Assembly (NCBI RefSeq): GCF_019925205.1
Contig: NC_083564.1
Span: 10,235,491 to 10,299,490 of the forward strand
DNA: 64,000 nt
Direction of reading: 5' to 3'
Source: Metopolophium dirhodum
Taxonomy: Eukaryota; Arthropoda; Insecta; Hemiptera; Aphididae
In this document: piece by piece, positions 33,816-46,100 of the stretch
Position numbering within the stretch: position 1 is the stretch's first letter
How the letters are laid out: every line of letters starts with the position of its first letter
Position numbers and translations under genes: made by a program
The notes under the pieces: generated by a model
Told to the model about the DNA's origin: nothing
The model's database searches: none
Seen by the model: the letters and a program-made list of their open reading frames with translations, nothing else

Positions 33816-36800
33816 ATGGCGTCTACATCAAGAGATTCCCAAGAAATCATTGCCAAAAAGACATGGGAATTGGAAAATAGTGTGCAAACTGTTAATACAG
33901 TCGACGACATATTCAAATATGACAAACAACAACAACAGGATATTTTGACTGCTAAACCTTGGGAGAAAGAGTAAGTTTGTATTTTATTTTTATAAATTAT
34001 AATAATTGATTTATAATGATCTGGCATATAAAGTGTGATTCACTAAGTAGGTATGCTCCTTGTTATGCTCACTCTTATTTTTCTTTTCATAATTAATTTA
34101 TTCAAATTATGATTTATAGAATTTTTAAATATATAATTGTTGAGATTCTTTTACTATAGAGGGGTGTCCTGTGATTTTCAATCGTACAAACTTCTGTTTT
34201 TCAAAAAAAAAACCCCTTTTTACCAAAAATTGTTAAGTGTATAATTATTTTGAAAATGTTGATGTGTCTAATTCAAGATTCAAACTTGTAATTTATCAGT
34301 TATAAAAAAATTTGTACTATAAATAGTTGTTTCAAATTTATTATTTTTTTTATATTTGGACTTTTTTTACAAATTATAAATGTCTATAGATTAATATTAA
34401 TTAATACAAATTTCAAATAAAATCACCATATCCGCCATATTTTAAAACCCGTTATCATGGAGCTGTTATCTTTAATTCACAAAGTTAAAGAACTCAAAAA
34501 CTGTATTTGTTTAAACTTTAATTTTGATTCGTCTATATTTTCAAAATATTCCGCTAAATAATTTACAGTAAAAAATAATGTTATCAACATAGGCACAACT
34601 AGACCTCTAAAACATGGGGTCCTATAATTCTAAATGCCTCATAGAATCATGGCTCTTCGTTATTAATTGTAACAAATTAATATTTTGGCATAAGTCATAC
34701 TTACCTATGAAGAATTTTTTTAATATTTTATAATTTAAAAACATGACACTGATGGTATTTGACTATAATAATAATAATTAGACTTAGACCTAAAAAAACA
34801 GGGTGTGATAAATTTAAACTTCGGGATGCTTAAGGCCATTTTGTACCCCCCTAATTGTGCCAATGGTTCTCGTTTGTATCTCCATAGGTCACTCCTTAAG
34901 CAGCAAAAAAAAATTGCAAGAATTTGAAAATGTAGTATTTAAGTTTATTAAATCAAAAATTGAATAACTGCATAGTTCAAGAAAAAAAGGTAATGAGCAT
35001 GTTTGGTGAATCACTGTACATTTATTATATAAATTAGTTTTAATTTTGAATTGATTTTGACATGTACGTGCACAATAATATTTATTCATAAACTTATTCA
35101 AACTATTTTGGGATAAAAAGTTAAATTAAGTTAGAATTAGGTTTGAAATTTTCCAATTTATCATTAGCAACTTTACACCTGGCTAAATTTCTGCAGTCTT
35201 CTAGGAAGTCTAAAGCCTCAGCTCCCGCAAGCCATCCCTTACACTAAATGTATTTTATAGTTGTTATAATATTTTGTATTGATATAAGTATTGTTAAATT
35301 TTTCAGTCCACATTATTTTAAAGATATAAAAATATCCGCATTAGCTCTACTAAAAATGGTGATGCATGCTCGATCTGGTGGTATTTTGGAAATAATGGGT
35401 CTATTACTTGGCAAAGTTGAAGGTAATACTATGATTGTCATGGATTCTTTTGCTTTGCCTGTTGAAGGAACAGAAACAAGAGTCAATGCCCAAGCACAAG
35501 CGTATGAGTACATGACGGCATACATTGAATCTGCTAAAGTAGTAAGTTTAAATTGAGTATAATATTGAATTATATTTTTTCATAAGAGTCAGAGATGTTT
35601 GTAAAATTACTTTTTGTTGTTACTCGTTAGTGAACGACTTTAACACTAAAGTCACCCTGTTACAAAAATCTTAAACATAATTTATGCTTATTACCAGTGC
35701 CACAACAACCGCAGTGGCAGCTGGAGCAATGTCCCTGTAGAGGGCCGCTAATCGTTGGCTCAGGGCGTCCCTACGGCGCCCCTCATCTATTTTAAATTTT
35801 TAAATAATTGCATTGTTATCTAATGTTTAAATCAAAAAAAATATATTAAATAAAAATATTTATTTTTATAATTTATTATGCTATCTAATTTTTTGTTGAA
35901 GAACGGGGCCTCTATTTATCCATAATAATATCTATATTTATCATTATATTTTTAGGCTTTTTTAAAAAAAAATCACCATAGTTATTTTTTTTTGTATAGG
36001 TAACCTATAAAAAAATATTATATACATAGACCTCAGGGCCCCATTCATTGACTTAGAGCGGGGCCCCAAGAATCCTAATTGTGGCTCTGCTTATTACACT
36101 AAATGTAATGAATTGTTTAATACAAATAAATATAAATGTATTTTGTAGAACAATTATAAGTTTTACACAAATACATATTTTTATAAATGATAATATTGTT
36201 ATTATGTCACATCACTATATTAATTAGTATTAGGTAAAATATTTCAGATGAAATTACATGGTATTGATACAGTTTACCTTAACCCTTTTTACACTATCAA
36301 TAAGACCTCAGCAATTAATGCTCTGCCGTCAGTCTACATTCACAGAAGCGGCCGGACAGAGTAGTCATAATGGGATTACTTACATATTACATTATTTTAT
36401 TGCTATAACTGATTTCAAATTATATATACAGTGACAAATGACCAAGTGTTGCCTGAATAAGTGGTACCAATAATTTTTATTTGGCAGTTTTGATAAAAAA
36501 AAAAAATAGAAAAATAAAAACAGGGGTGTAATAATAAGTGTCCAAAAAGTGGCAATTTAATTGAATTCAATTATTTGTTGGTGAAGAAATTGGTTTTTGT
36601 TTTTTGAGCTGTGCTCTCTATTTTTATTTCATAAAAATTGAAATAACACTATAACAGACACAGTATAGTCAGTATAAGAGCATCATGAGGGATCCCAGAT
36701 AACAAAATTGTAGTACATATATTTGATTGTATGATTTGTGTTCTAAAAACTTGGACAAGTTACAATTATTAGATTTTATGTCCAGGCTGCCTCTTCATAC

Positions 36801-37776
36801 TTCATTAGAGTTTTTACTATTTAGTATTTAAGTGCATTTTATAATATATCTTTTACTTCGCTCATTTAATAAGAATAAAATGTTTGAATATCTTTTTTGA
36901 TATTTTGCTTAAACTACCATATGTAACAATTGATTTTAATTTACAAATATTTTTGGGCATATTATTAATATAATTTATTCTTTGAATTTTCAGTTACACG
37001 CCTGTTAAATATCAATTCATAATTATTAGAATTTATCTTATATTATAACTAAATTTTTCTAGGTGGGACGTCAAGAAAATGCGATTGGTTGGTATCATAG
37101 CCACCCTGGCTATGGATGCTGGTTATCAGGTATTGATGTTTCTACACAAATGTTGAATCAAAATTTTCAAGAACCTTTTGTAGCAATCGTGATTGATCCA
37201 GTTAGAACAATTTCTGCTGGTAAAGTTTGTTTGGGGGCATTCCGTACTTATCCTAAGGCAAGTTTATAAGTTTTTTAATATTTAATCTTTTTATATTCAT
37301 TTTAATTATAATACTATTCAAAACATAATTAAAATGTATAGGGTTACAAGCCAGCAAATGAAGAACCGTCTGAGTATCAAACTATTCCATTGAATAAAAT
37401 TGAAGATTTTGGAGTACACTGTAAACAATACTATTCATTGGAAGTAAACTATTTCAAATCTTCCCTGGATCGACGTTTACTAGATTCATTATGGAATAAA
37501 TATTGGGTGAACACTTTAAGCTCGTCCAGTTTAATAACTAATGCTGATTACCTAACTGGTCAAATAAATGATCTTTCCGATAAGCTAGAACAAGCAGACA
37601 CTTCTCTGAGTCGTACATTTTTCGAGCCTGTTGATCGTACTAAAACTGAAAATAAATTGGTAAAAGCTACAAAAGATAGTAATAAAGCTACAATTGAAAT
37701 ATTATGTGGATTAATGTCTCAAACAATTAAAGAAGCTCTGTTTAATAGTTGTACACCAAAGAATAATCAACAATAA
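33816..37776 (+). CDS. COPS5: CSN5/COPS5, COP9 signalosome deneddylase (4 coding exons)
   Basis: Exons 33816-33970, 35307-35541, 37063-37257, 37342-37776; 1020 nt, 339 aa (human 334). CSN5 is the zinc metalloprotease subunit of the COP9 signalosome that removes NEDD8 from cullins and so controls cullin-RING ubiquitin ligases. The MPN+/JAMM centre is complete: Glu80 in GGILEIMGLLLG, then His142, His144 and Asp155 in WYHSHPGYGCWLSGID. The family stretches GIDVSTQMLNQ, VIDPVRTISAGKV, EYQTIPLNKIEDFGVHCKQY and LWNKYWVNTLSSSSL are present; the C-terminal helical region ends CTPKNNQQ. The exon 3-4 intron has a GC donor (AAG|GCAAGT). Introns 1 and 2 contain hAT MITEs. An AATAAA at 37856-37861 lies 80 bp past the stop. 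Confidence 0.97.
34588..34865. mobile_element. hAT-like MITE in CSN5 intron 1
   Basis: Ends CATAGGCACAACTAG and, inverted, CATTGGCACAATTAG. The flanking octamers GTTATCAA and GTTCTCGT agree at five positions, so any target duplication has decayed. The interior is noncoding. Confidence 0.6.
35695..36089. mobile_element. 395-bp hAT MITE in CSN5 intron 2, perfect 8-bp duplication
   Basis: Ends CAGTGCCACAACAACC and, inverted, CAGAGCCACAATTAGG. CTTATTAC is repeated exactly on both sides (35687-35694 and 36090-36097). The interior includes GGGGCC-rich stretches and is noncoding. Confidence 0.85.
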
Positions 37777-37855
37777 ATTACAAATCTGTATTATAATTAC
37801 TAAGTAAATAATTAAAATTCTCGACATAACTTATTATAATACTTACATTTTTTTA

Positions 37856-37861
37856 AATAAA
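37856..37861 (+). terminator. CSN5 polyadenylation signal
   Basis: AATAAA 80 bp downstream of the CSN5 stop codon in AT-rich sequence. It is the first canonical hexamer at a reasonable distance. In DNA this AT-rich such hexamers also occur by chance. Confidence 0.5.
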
Positions 37862-38055
37862 CTATATATTATTTGCAAAATAAAAAATGTATGTTATTTT
37901 ATCATTAGAACTGTTGTTATATTAGCAGTCATAAGGTAAAATGGCAAAATAAATATTTTTGGTAAGAACATTATATTATAGAATATAGCATAAATAACAT
38001 AATTTATATTAAAAAGTAAATCATTGTTTATGATTAAATACCTAGTACTTATTTT

Positions 38056-38302
38056 TTTTTTTTTTTTGAGGCTTTGACAACAGGTCATTAGCCTGTGGAA
38101 CTGTGGGGGAAGGTACTGTAGGTTTTTAACACGTGTGTGTTTGTTTTAATAGAATTTTTTAAATGGGCACCTGTAGGTATCTGCCATGCTCGGGTGGGGG
38201 ATGGCGGTGTCTCTCCAGAAACCGTAACTGCTCGAAGAAAAATGCTGCCTGTGGTTGAGTTCAAACTGACACCTTAGTCCGCTTGGCCACTCCATCCCCC
38301 AT
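38056..38302 (-). mobile_element. tRNA-headed SINE, uninterrupted copy
   Basis: Read on the minus strand it begins GGGGGATGGAGTGGCCAAGC, continues through CGCCATCCCCCACCCGAGCA and GGCAGATACCTACAGGTGCC, and ends in a long A tract. TACTTATTTT flanks both sides (38046-38055 and 38303-38312), a clean 10-bp target duplication. Its B box region is more worn than that of the copy at 22252, and the tRNA-like head is shorter. Confidence 0.9.
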
Positions 38303-38312
38303 TACTTATTTT

Positions 38313-38985
38313 ATCACCAAAAAGTTAGAAGTATATGTGTTTTGTACTGTACAAAAATTGTGATATTATTCAAAATACCTTAAATTATACTACTTTACCT
38401 ACAACTGTTAATTTTTATAGTAGATTAGTAGAATAATTTTAAAATTTGATCAATTATTAGGCAATACCTAAGTAGTTAGATCATTCTTACTATTTTGTAG
38501 TTAGGTTCTTATAGGACCTAGGTAACTACTAAAATAAGTAAGAAAATACAATATAATGATTTATATTATTTAAAAGTACATAGCAGATAGGTACCATTAA
38601 ATAATTTTAAGCTCAATTAAATAATGATAAACATTTGGGTTATAAGAAAACACTTTTTATGTTTTTTTATTGAGTTATAGATAGAAAATTATCTTCAAAT
38701 TTTCATATTTCATTATTTTATATTATAATCCTAGCCCCTGGGTTCTAGCCTTCTAAGTTCTATAGGTAGGAATATTATTTGTAGGTTAAGTTTCTATTTT
38801 AGAATAGATCAATAGGTTTTCCTATAGGTATCACATTTTTTGATTTAAATCCCAGTAGTCGAGTTTTGGACAAGTACCTACATAACTTATAATTTGTACT
38901 GTAATATTTTCTGATTAGTAATTATCAAAGAAATCAATTTTGAAACAGTTGAGAGAAATATAACTTCCCAACAATGTGTCCAGGG
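38313..38985. other. Intergenic, nothing recognised
   Basis: AT-rich sequence with an imperfect hairpin near 38498-38530 (AGTTAGGTTC...ACCTAGGTAACT). No gene or defined repeat is supported. Confidence 0.4.
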
Positions 38986-38987
38986 TA

Positions 38988-39540
38988 TAAGCGCAACTAG
39001 TGGTGGCTGGGGGGCTTAGCTTAAAAATTCAACTATTTCTTATTTTTTTTTTTTTTAAGTAAAATGTTATTATTTAATTTTTATTTAATTTTATATTTTA
39101 TATTGCCTATGATAAATATGGTTAATATCATTAACTGTATGCCTGTATTTATTTTAAAGAAACAATAGTTATTATTTATGTTGGTATATTGGTAAGATTA
39201 TTATACATAATTGTACAGTAAAATATGCACTGAACTATAATATAGATACAGTGAATTGGGGTATATAAGTCCCTGGAAAAAACCTCCCGGCCAACAACAC
39301 CGGTAAAATAAACCCTGACCCTAGGAAAAATAACCGCCAGACTACAACATTACTGACAACCACATGAAATTGATTGATCAAATATTTTTTAAAAGCTTAC
39401 TAGTGTATTTATCACATATTATATTTTTAAGAGAATATATGTGGTGGTGTGGGGACATCACCCCCATGGGTTACTTTTTGTTTAATATCAGGTGGGGGCT
39501 ACAGCCCCCCAACATCTTAGCCCTGGTTGCACCACTGGTC
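38988..39540. mobile_element. Probable decayed hAT-like element
   Basis: GCGCAACTAGTGGTGGCTGG with GGGGGGCTTAGC on the left and, inverted, GGTGCAACCAGGGC with GGGGGGCTGTAGC on the right suggest worn hAT-type ends. No target duplication was found. The interior is noncoding. Confidence 0.4.
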
Positions 39541-39749
39541 TAGGCCCAAGGGGCACCGCCGTACCGGAGGATACATTAAAATGTCTACAAACTTGTGGAC
39601 TAGTTTGTATGGTTAAATTTGGCATGCGACCAACAACTTAAATAGGAAACCAGAATACATTCACAAAGATCACAAAGATTTCTGTAAAAGAACTTAAGAA
39701 CATACCTATTATTATGATTTGTCATTAGACCGTATTATATAGAATCAAA

Positions 39750-40169
39750 AATATATATAATTCGATCTATTATCTACATCGTGTCCGTGGGTAAAGCAGA
39801 TTTTGAAGAAGTTATCACTATTTTCAAATTTACAATCCAGGAGAGTTATAAATGTATCTAGATCATTATTATTAAAGAAATTAAGATCAGAAGAAATGCA
39901 ATCAAATTAAGTAATACATTTTTTCAGTAATAATTTTCATTTATTTGTCCATTAATGATAATAAATTGAGTCCAATTTCTCATAATATGTTCTTCATATC
40001 GAGCAACATTACGTGTAGACGAAGTAAAAACATGCAGAGAAATAATGTCAATATTTAATAATTGTTGTTTACTAAACTTACTACGTGCACTGTTATTATT
40101 ATATACATGAGCACACATGGTATTTCTTGTAGGTGTTTGGGGCCATATTTTAATATTGCTTTGCCACAC
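39750..40169 (-). pseudogene. Unidentified open-frame fragment
   Basis: The minus strand has an 81-codon frame (40169-39924) ending INGQINENYY. A second open segment lies downstream in another frame (about 39905-39750), with FDCISSDLNFF, TFITLLDCKFE and FFKICFTHGHD. Their order and composition look protein-like rather than random, and a frameshift or lost intron could join them. No family is recognised; a decayed transposase or captured gene piece is possible. Low confidence. Confidence 0.25.
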
Positions 40170-41790
40170 AGCACACTACGAATAATATTCAAATACGATT
40201 AATAATTAATAAGCCCTAAATCCGTGTTTATTCAACAGACTAGTATCTATATAGAGATATTATCTGCAGTAATTCTAAATTATCTCAAGAGAACCAGCCA
40301 AACGAATGTCAAGAACATCGTATTGAGGCTTCGACGAATAGCGGACACGCAGATCTTGAACTGTAAAATCTACAAGTAGAGGGCAAAAGGAATACAACAA
40401 CAAAATCAAAATCACACTTATCTACTATAGTATACGTATACGAAAGTAGAAAATGTATGTCGACCGCCGATATTAAGTTGGTGCGTGGACGATGGATATT
40501 TATGATATTCGACCCTTAGCGCTCACGGTAGTTGGCTGTTTTGACCATCTACTATTTATCCTCTTGATTCGTATGAATACTTATTTATTTTATGATAAGT
40601 GTGGTTTTTATTCTATTCGGGTGATTATTCTATGGTAATTAATAATGATTTTATTAGGATTGTATTAGATTCAGTGGTTAAAATGATGAATATTTTTGAT
40701 GTTTTATTAATGTCCGGTCACTAACGCTATCTAGTGACAGTTTAGGACGCGACAACGTGTTTATGTACATTGTCCGTCGGCGCGCCCTAAAAGGTAATGT
40801 CATTGAGGCATTGAGTATACTCAATTGAGTCAATACTCAATGGTAATACTTATATACTTATATAGTTACTTTTACCACCAGCCCACTATTGTGTGTCCAG
40901 CGTTCTTGTATTGATATTCTCTCTCGTTAAAAGTTTGAATAAAAACTACAGTCTTTGATTTAGTTGTTTATACTTTTTATGATTAAAGTTATATTCTGAA
41001 AAATTTAATGGAAACATTTCTAATTTAATGAGTTTGGATTTATGTAGGTATATCGTGTATATATTGTATTATTTGTTCGAATTAAATTTTATTTATAATA
41101 CAGAATTAAGGCAATCTTTACACTCTCTTCCAACACCAGTCATAGAATTTTCTTTCAAACTCTAATATCTATAGATAAACTGTTAAATTCATTTACAAGG
41201 ATTTTATGGTATGAAGAATCAGTTATTATAGGTACCTATAATGGTTGTTTTCGGGGAATAAAGATTCAACTGTTTGGATTTTTTTGTATTTTGATGGCTT
41301 AACCTATTGTTGGGATAAATCTGTTTTAGATTTCCTTCATAATTTATATGATAAACAATAGTACAAAATATGTGTTCGCATTTACCATACCCGTACGGCT
41401 GCAGTCTGCACCAACATTCCACAATTGCATAGTGTTTTTGAATTCTTAATTATCATCAATCCAACAAAAGCGGGCGAGTGGCTAACGTTCTCTTGTACAT
41501 TACCCATTAAGTCAGTGGTTGAAGTGAAAGAAATGGGATTCAGAGGAACTCAATCCCCTACCACTGAATGCACTTATAATGTATTCCGTTAAACTCATTC
41601 TTCAAACGTTACACTGCCGCATATACGGTAAGGCATTGAAGCTTTATCAAAATAAATTTTCCTCCGCTAAAATGTATCATTTATCTTTGAAAATTTATCA
41701 TTTTATACTTTTCAGTACCTATTTATAAGTACCGTAAGAGCGGGATACTTTACTCCAAGGGTTACTAATACTAATTAGTATATATCTGTG
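40170..41790. other. Intergenic, no gene recognised
   Basis: No supported gene. A 30-odd bp palindromic stretch built from ATTGAGTA/TACTCAAT lies at about 40811-40842. GC content rises slightly at 40440-40800, but nothing identifiable is there. Confidence 0.4.
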
Positions 41791-41791
41791 G

Positions 41792-41822
41792 CAAGGTGGA
41801 TTGATAATATCAATCCACCTTG
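41792..41822. repeat. 31-bp perfect hairpin with hAT-like ends
   Basis: The arms CAAGGTGGATTGATA pair exactly across a single A. The flanks ATCTGTGG and ATCCTTGG agree at 6 of 8 positions, so it may be an old member of the small hairpin insertions, with the target duplication partly decayed. It begins CAAGG, like the MITE at 21549. Confidence 0.5.
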
Positions 41823-42090
41823 ATCCTTGGGTTAAACATTGCTCCAAAAAAAATATTCATTTATATCAATCGTAGCACACACGGACTAAGATATATCTTA
41901 TATACAAATTTTTTTCAAACATTTCGAACATCAATCTATTAGTTTGCCTCCGCCCTCCAAGATGTATGTCATGAAAAAAGTTGTTTTCAAAAACACAAAA
42001 ATTCATAACAGAAAAGTTATCCAAAATCTAGGGGATTGAAATTTAATTTAAAATGTATTGAAAAAAGACTTTTAACAACTAAAAAAGAAA

Positions 42091-42845
42091 TAGGTGGGTA
42101 AGTGGAAGTCGTTCTGCTGTACAGTAGGTTACAAGTGGGTCACTGTAACGGATGGTGTTAAATTTGAATTCAATGATATAATATCATTGTATAAGAAAAA
42201 TGATTCTGAGCGAAAACGGTCAGTCAGCCTATGTTATTACTAAGTATATTTGATGATATTATTATGAATTAAGTAATTTATATATTTACTTATTTACGTG
42301 GAACCTTGTTTTAAATTTTCAATCCTTAGCTACAAAATTTGAACATTTTATAAATTTTACTAGTACAAACATTCAGTGAAATTTTCAAGTATCTACAGTC
42401 ATACGTTTTTTAATTACAGCAAAATAAGAAAATCGTTACACGAGAAATCGAGTAAATATCAAATGTTATAAAAATATGAATTTCAAACACTCATAAAAAT
42501 TTAATTTGACTTTCTTGTAGACATTTTTTTTTTTGATAAAGGTAGACAAACTTATGCATAATCTTGTATTACATTTTCAAATCTTAGAATTGAAAAAGAA
42601 AAATTTTTATGAATTCTCAACTCAAAATAATTTGCTATTTTTCGTGATTTTTCCGTATTTTGTCAAAATTTGAACTTTAAATGCTTATAAATAAAAACTG
42701 TGACTAAGGATTTTTAATTTTAGATTCTGAGCGAAGTGATGAATGTATTGATTTTACAATGATGTGTGTTTTTTTTTTATTTTTTTATTTTTGTTTGTGT
42801 GAGTGTGATTTTAGCTATTCTTGAGAATCGTGAGCACGCCTAGCA
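42091..42845. repeat. DR-A copy with inverted tail
   Basis: A forward head block starts at GGTGGGTAAGTGGAAGTCGT and the body continues to about 42720. At 42721 the sequence switches to an inverted tail, TAGATTCTGAGCGAAGTGAT and GTATTGATTTTACAATGATG. The forward-then-inverted junction mirrors the arrangement at 8272-8434. Confidence 0.75.
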
Positions 42846-42868
42846 CGGCAGGATGTTGATAGTACTAT

Positions 42869-42913
42869 CACAGATTATATGAAAATATATAATTATATTT
42901 CATATAATCTGTG
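42869..42913. mobile_element. 45-bp hairpin insertion with 7-9 bp target duplication
   Basis: CACAGATTATATGAAA pairs exactly with TTTCATATAATCTGTG around an AT-rich 13-nt centre. GTACTAT lies directly on both sides (42862-42868 and 42914-42920); the repeat can be read as GTACTATCA if the first CA is counted as target. It is 237 bp upstream of the QTRT2 start codon. Confidence 0.7.
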
Positions 42914-43149
42914 GTACTATCAAGTTCTATACCGTTACTAAAATCTGATAACGAATAATGATTGACCGGCGTCAATGTGCAAAATGCCAAATTGAGATAA
43001 AATGTATGAATTTTGATTTTTGAATAATTCAATTTTTTTGGACGTTCTGACTTCGGCAGTTGTATTAAGAAACTTAGAACATTATAATATTATATACGAT
43101 AGTAACCTAAACTTTTACTGCTGTCGTATTTTTCTTTCGAACCCTATCA

Positions 43150-46100
43150 ATGGAGCAAGCCCGGTTTTCAGTTGTCACGGACAAACCAAATGGCATACCA
43201 CCGACTAACATACCCAGACTCGGATCACTGAAACACTCAAACTCTCAAGTCGTCACTCCAGCATTCATGTTTTACACAAAAGTAAAAAAGTCCAAATCCC
43301 TTAGTCTAATGTTATATAATTTTGGTTTAATTTTTATAGTGTGGAAGTGTGCCATACATATCGAGAGAACTGTTTGAAAAAATTGTACCTGACGATCAGG
43401 CGTTATTTAATTTTCCATTACCAACATGTCTGAGTTTCCTCCAACCACTGAAAGAGTTTAAACACGGTCTTAACTCGTTTGTTGGTCTTGAGGTATATAT
43501 TAATTTCATTACTAACACTGCTCACTAATATTCATTTAAAAACACATGCAAATATCTATGGAATGTAGCTGCACTGTGGTTATAATTTTACATTCATGTA
43601 TTATTATTTAGAATTTTATTATTCAGACATTGAAAATTAATGATTTTAATTTTGATTAAATCAAGTCTTATTTTGAAAAATGTTTGTAATTTTAATAAAA
43701 TATTTGACTTTTAGGATCAGAGCACAGCCGGGTTGACAATTATATTTTAGAGCGGCAAATTTAAACATTTTACCGGCCTGCCCACAGTTATAGCTTAACT
43801 ACAAAATAAACTATGAACTCTAATCAACAATTGTAATTGATAATACTTTTTTTGTTAGTTTTATACTAACCAAAAAAATAATTTAAAAGCCATAACCTTA
43901 TGGCTAATTTAAAAATATAAAATATTTTCAATACTACTTACCTCATAAGGGTATTTAATTAAATTTTATCAGGTTACATTTTTAATATTACAACAATAGA
44001 ATTTTATTAATTTCATTTAAGTTTAATAATATTCACAAAAAACAGACTGTTATTTATACTTTATTGTCCATTAATATCTAATAACTTACTTGCATAATTT
44101 CTATTTGAATGATTTGTGCTTTAAGTATTATTTCAAAGATAAATATTTACATTTTTCAGAAATACTTATCATGCTGCTCAATAACTGACTATGCGGTGGA
44201 TACCCCACGAGGTTACAATAAAAAAGATTGTGTTGCTATAAAAACCAAAAGTGGAAATCAATTAATTAACCATGAAAAGTAAATAGGATTACAGTTATTT
44301 AAAAATTGTATATTATATTAATAATAATAATTTGCCTAATTTAATTTAATTTAAAATGTTAAATGTAGTTATACATTTGTTTATTTTTTGCTATTCATTT
44401 AATTCATAATGTGTATTATATTATTATCATTGATTATAAATACCATAGATTGCTCACTGGCCGGTTTTCCTTTGGCACAAAATATTTACTCCCGGTAGAT
44501 GGCAAGGTGACGTGACTACTAGCGATTACAACATTACCCTACCTTACTAACCACAAGCCCGCACCTAATAACACGGCCGCTTCGTTTAGTAAGGTCGGGT
44601 AACATTGTAATCGCTAGTAGTCACGTCACCTCGCCATCTCTCGGGATTAAAAATGTTGTGCCACTGAAAAACCGGCCAGTGAGCAATCTATAGTATTTAT
44701 AATCAATGTTATGTAAACAAATAAGTTGCATCTTATTTTGATTTTTTTCTAAGGTTCATTGTTTCAGAAAAATAATTTATGTTACAATGAGACACAAATT
44801 AAAGTTATAACATTTCTACATCAATTCTAATTAAAACTTACATTATGTTATACATTTTATTAATATATGTTGTATTTAGGTATATGGATATCATAGAAGT
44901 ATTCAAACCCACTATGTATGTTACCCTAAGCATTTCGGACATTAATTTGAATAGTTCACTTTCAGCCATTGAAAAGTCAGTTAATATTTCAAATAGACAC
45001 TTTAAGAGTTGCCTGGAACGGCATCATCAATCAGAAGTGAGTATTTATTTATTTGTATAAATTAATTAAATATTCTAGTAAAATAAATACTTAAATATTA
45101 TAAAATTAGTTCTTAAATAAGCTTAACTATCTAATATATCATTTAGAATGTATGAATATAAATAACATTAAGTAGGGTTCTGTTCTTGAATCTGCATAGT
45201 TTTTTGTGAAGTTGTTAAAATTAATACAAAGTCATTGCATATTTTCCTGTGTTAAAAACATAACTTTGTTGCTCAAAAAATATATAAATAACAATATTAT
45301 CAAAAAGACTTATGTGATTTTGTTAATAGATTTGATTTATTTTTTTATTTAAAGTGTATAAAATAATAAAACACACAAATTATATGCTTTAATAACTAAA
45401 TAATTAACCCCTCTAATAAGCATCAATATGCAAAATACAATTTCATCTATGAAATCAGCTTGATTTGAAACCCTCCTAGTTGTGCATACACTCAGTATGA
45501 ATAAGAATATGCATACAACTCTGTTCTCTATTTATAATAATTATATACTTTATTCATAAACTATAATCGTATTATGAGAGTACCGTGGTAATATGTGCTT
45601 ATGTTGTGTGAATTTAAATGAAAATATTAAATATATACACAAAAATGTATATGTAATTTATATTTAAATTATTTAAAAAAAAAATTATTTTATAATGTCC
45701 ACTAAATAATGAACATGTTTATTTTAAATAATATTTTTTAGAACTGTATTAAATTAAATATCCAATGATACATGTAACATTATATTATAAAAAGTTGACC
45801 TACATTTTGTTATTATTTTAATTTTGATTTATATATTTATAACCTGTCCAGTGAGAAAAGACACCTTGGCCCAACAAAAATCAGTTCTTTTGTGCATCCC
45901 CACCTAACTCCCTGTAGGCTGTGTTGCGTAGGGTTGCACAAAATTGGAGTATTCTTTCACTGGACAGAGTATAGTGTTTATTGATCAATATTTATGTTAT
46001 CAGTTTTTTCCAGTACCAAAGTCATATCATTAAACCGGCAAACACTGTATCAAGCACAGTTATAAAACCATAGATCAATGGATGGAGCCATGGTTCAATA

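Noticed and set aside
46070..46098. Another small hairpin insertion
   Set aside because: The short AACCAT...ATGGTT pairing is part of the left arm of the larger foldback 46067-46419 and has no flanking repeat.
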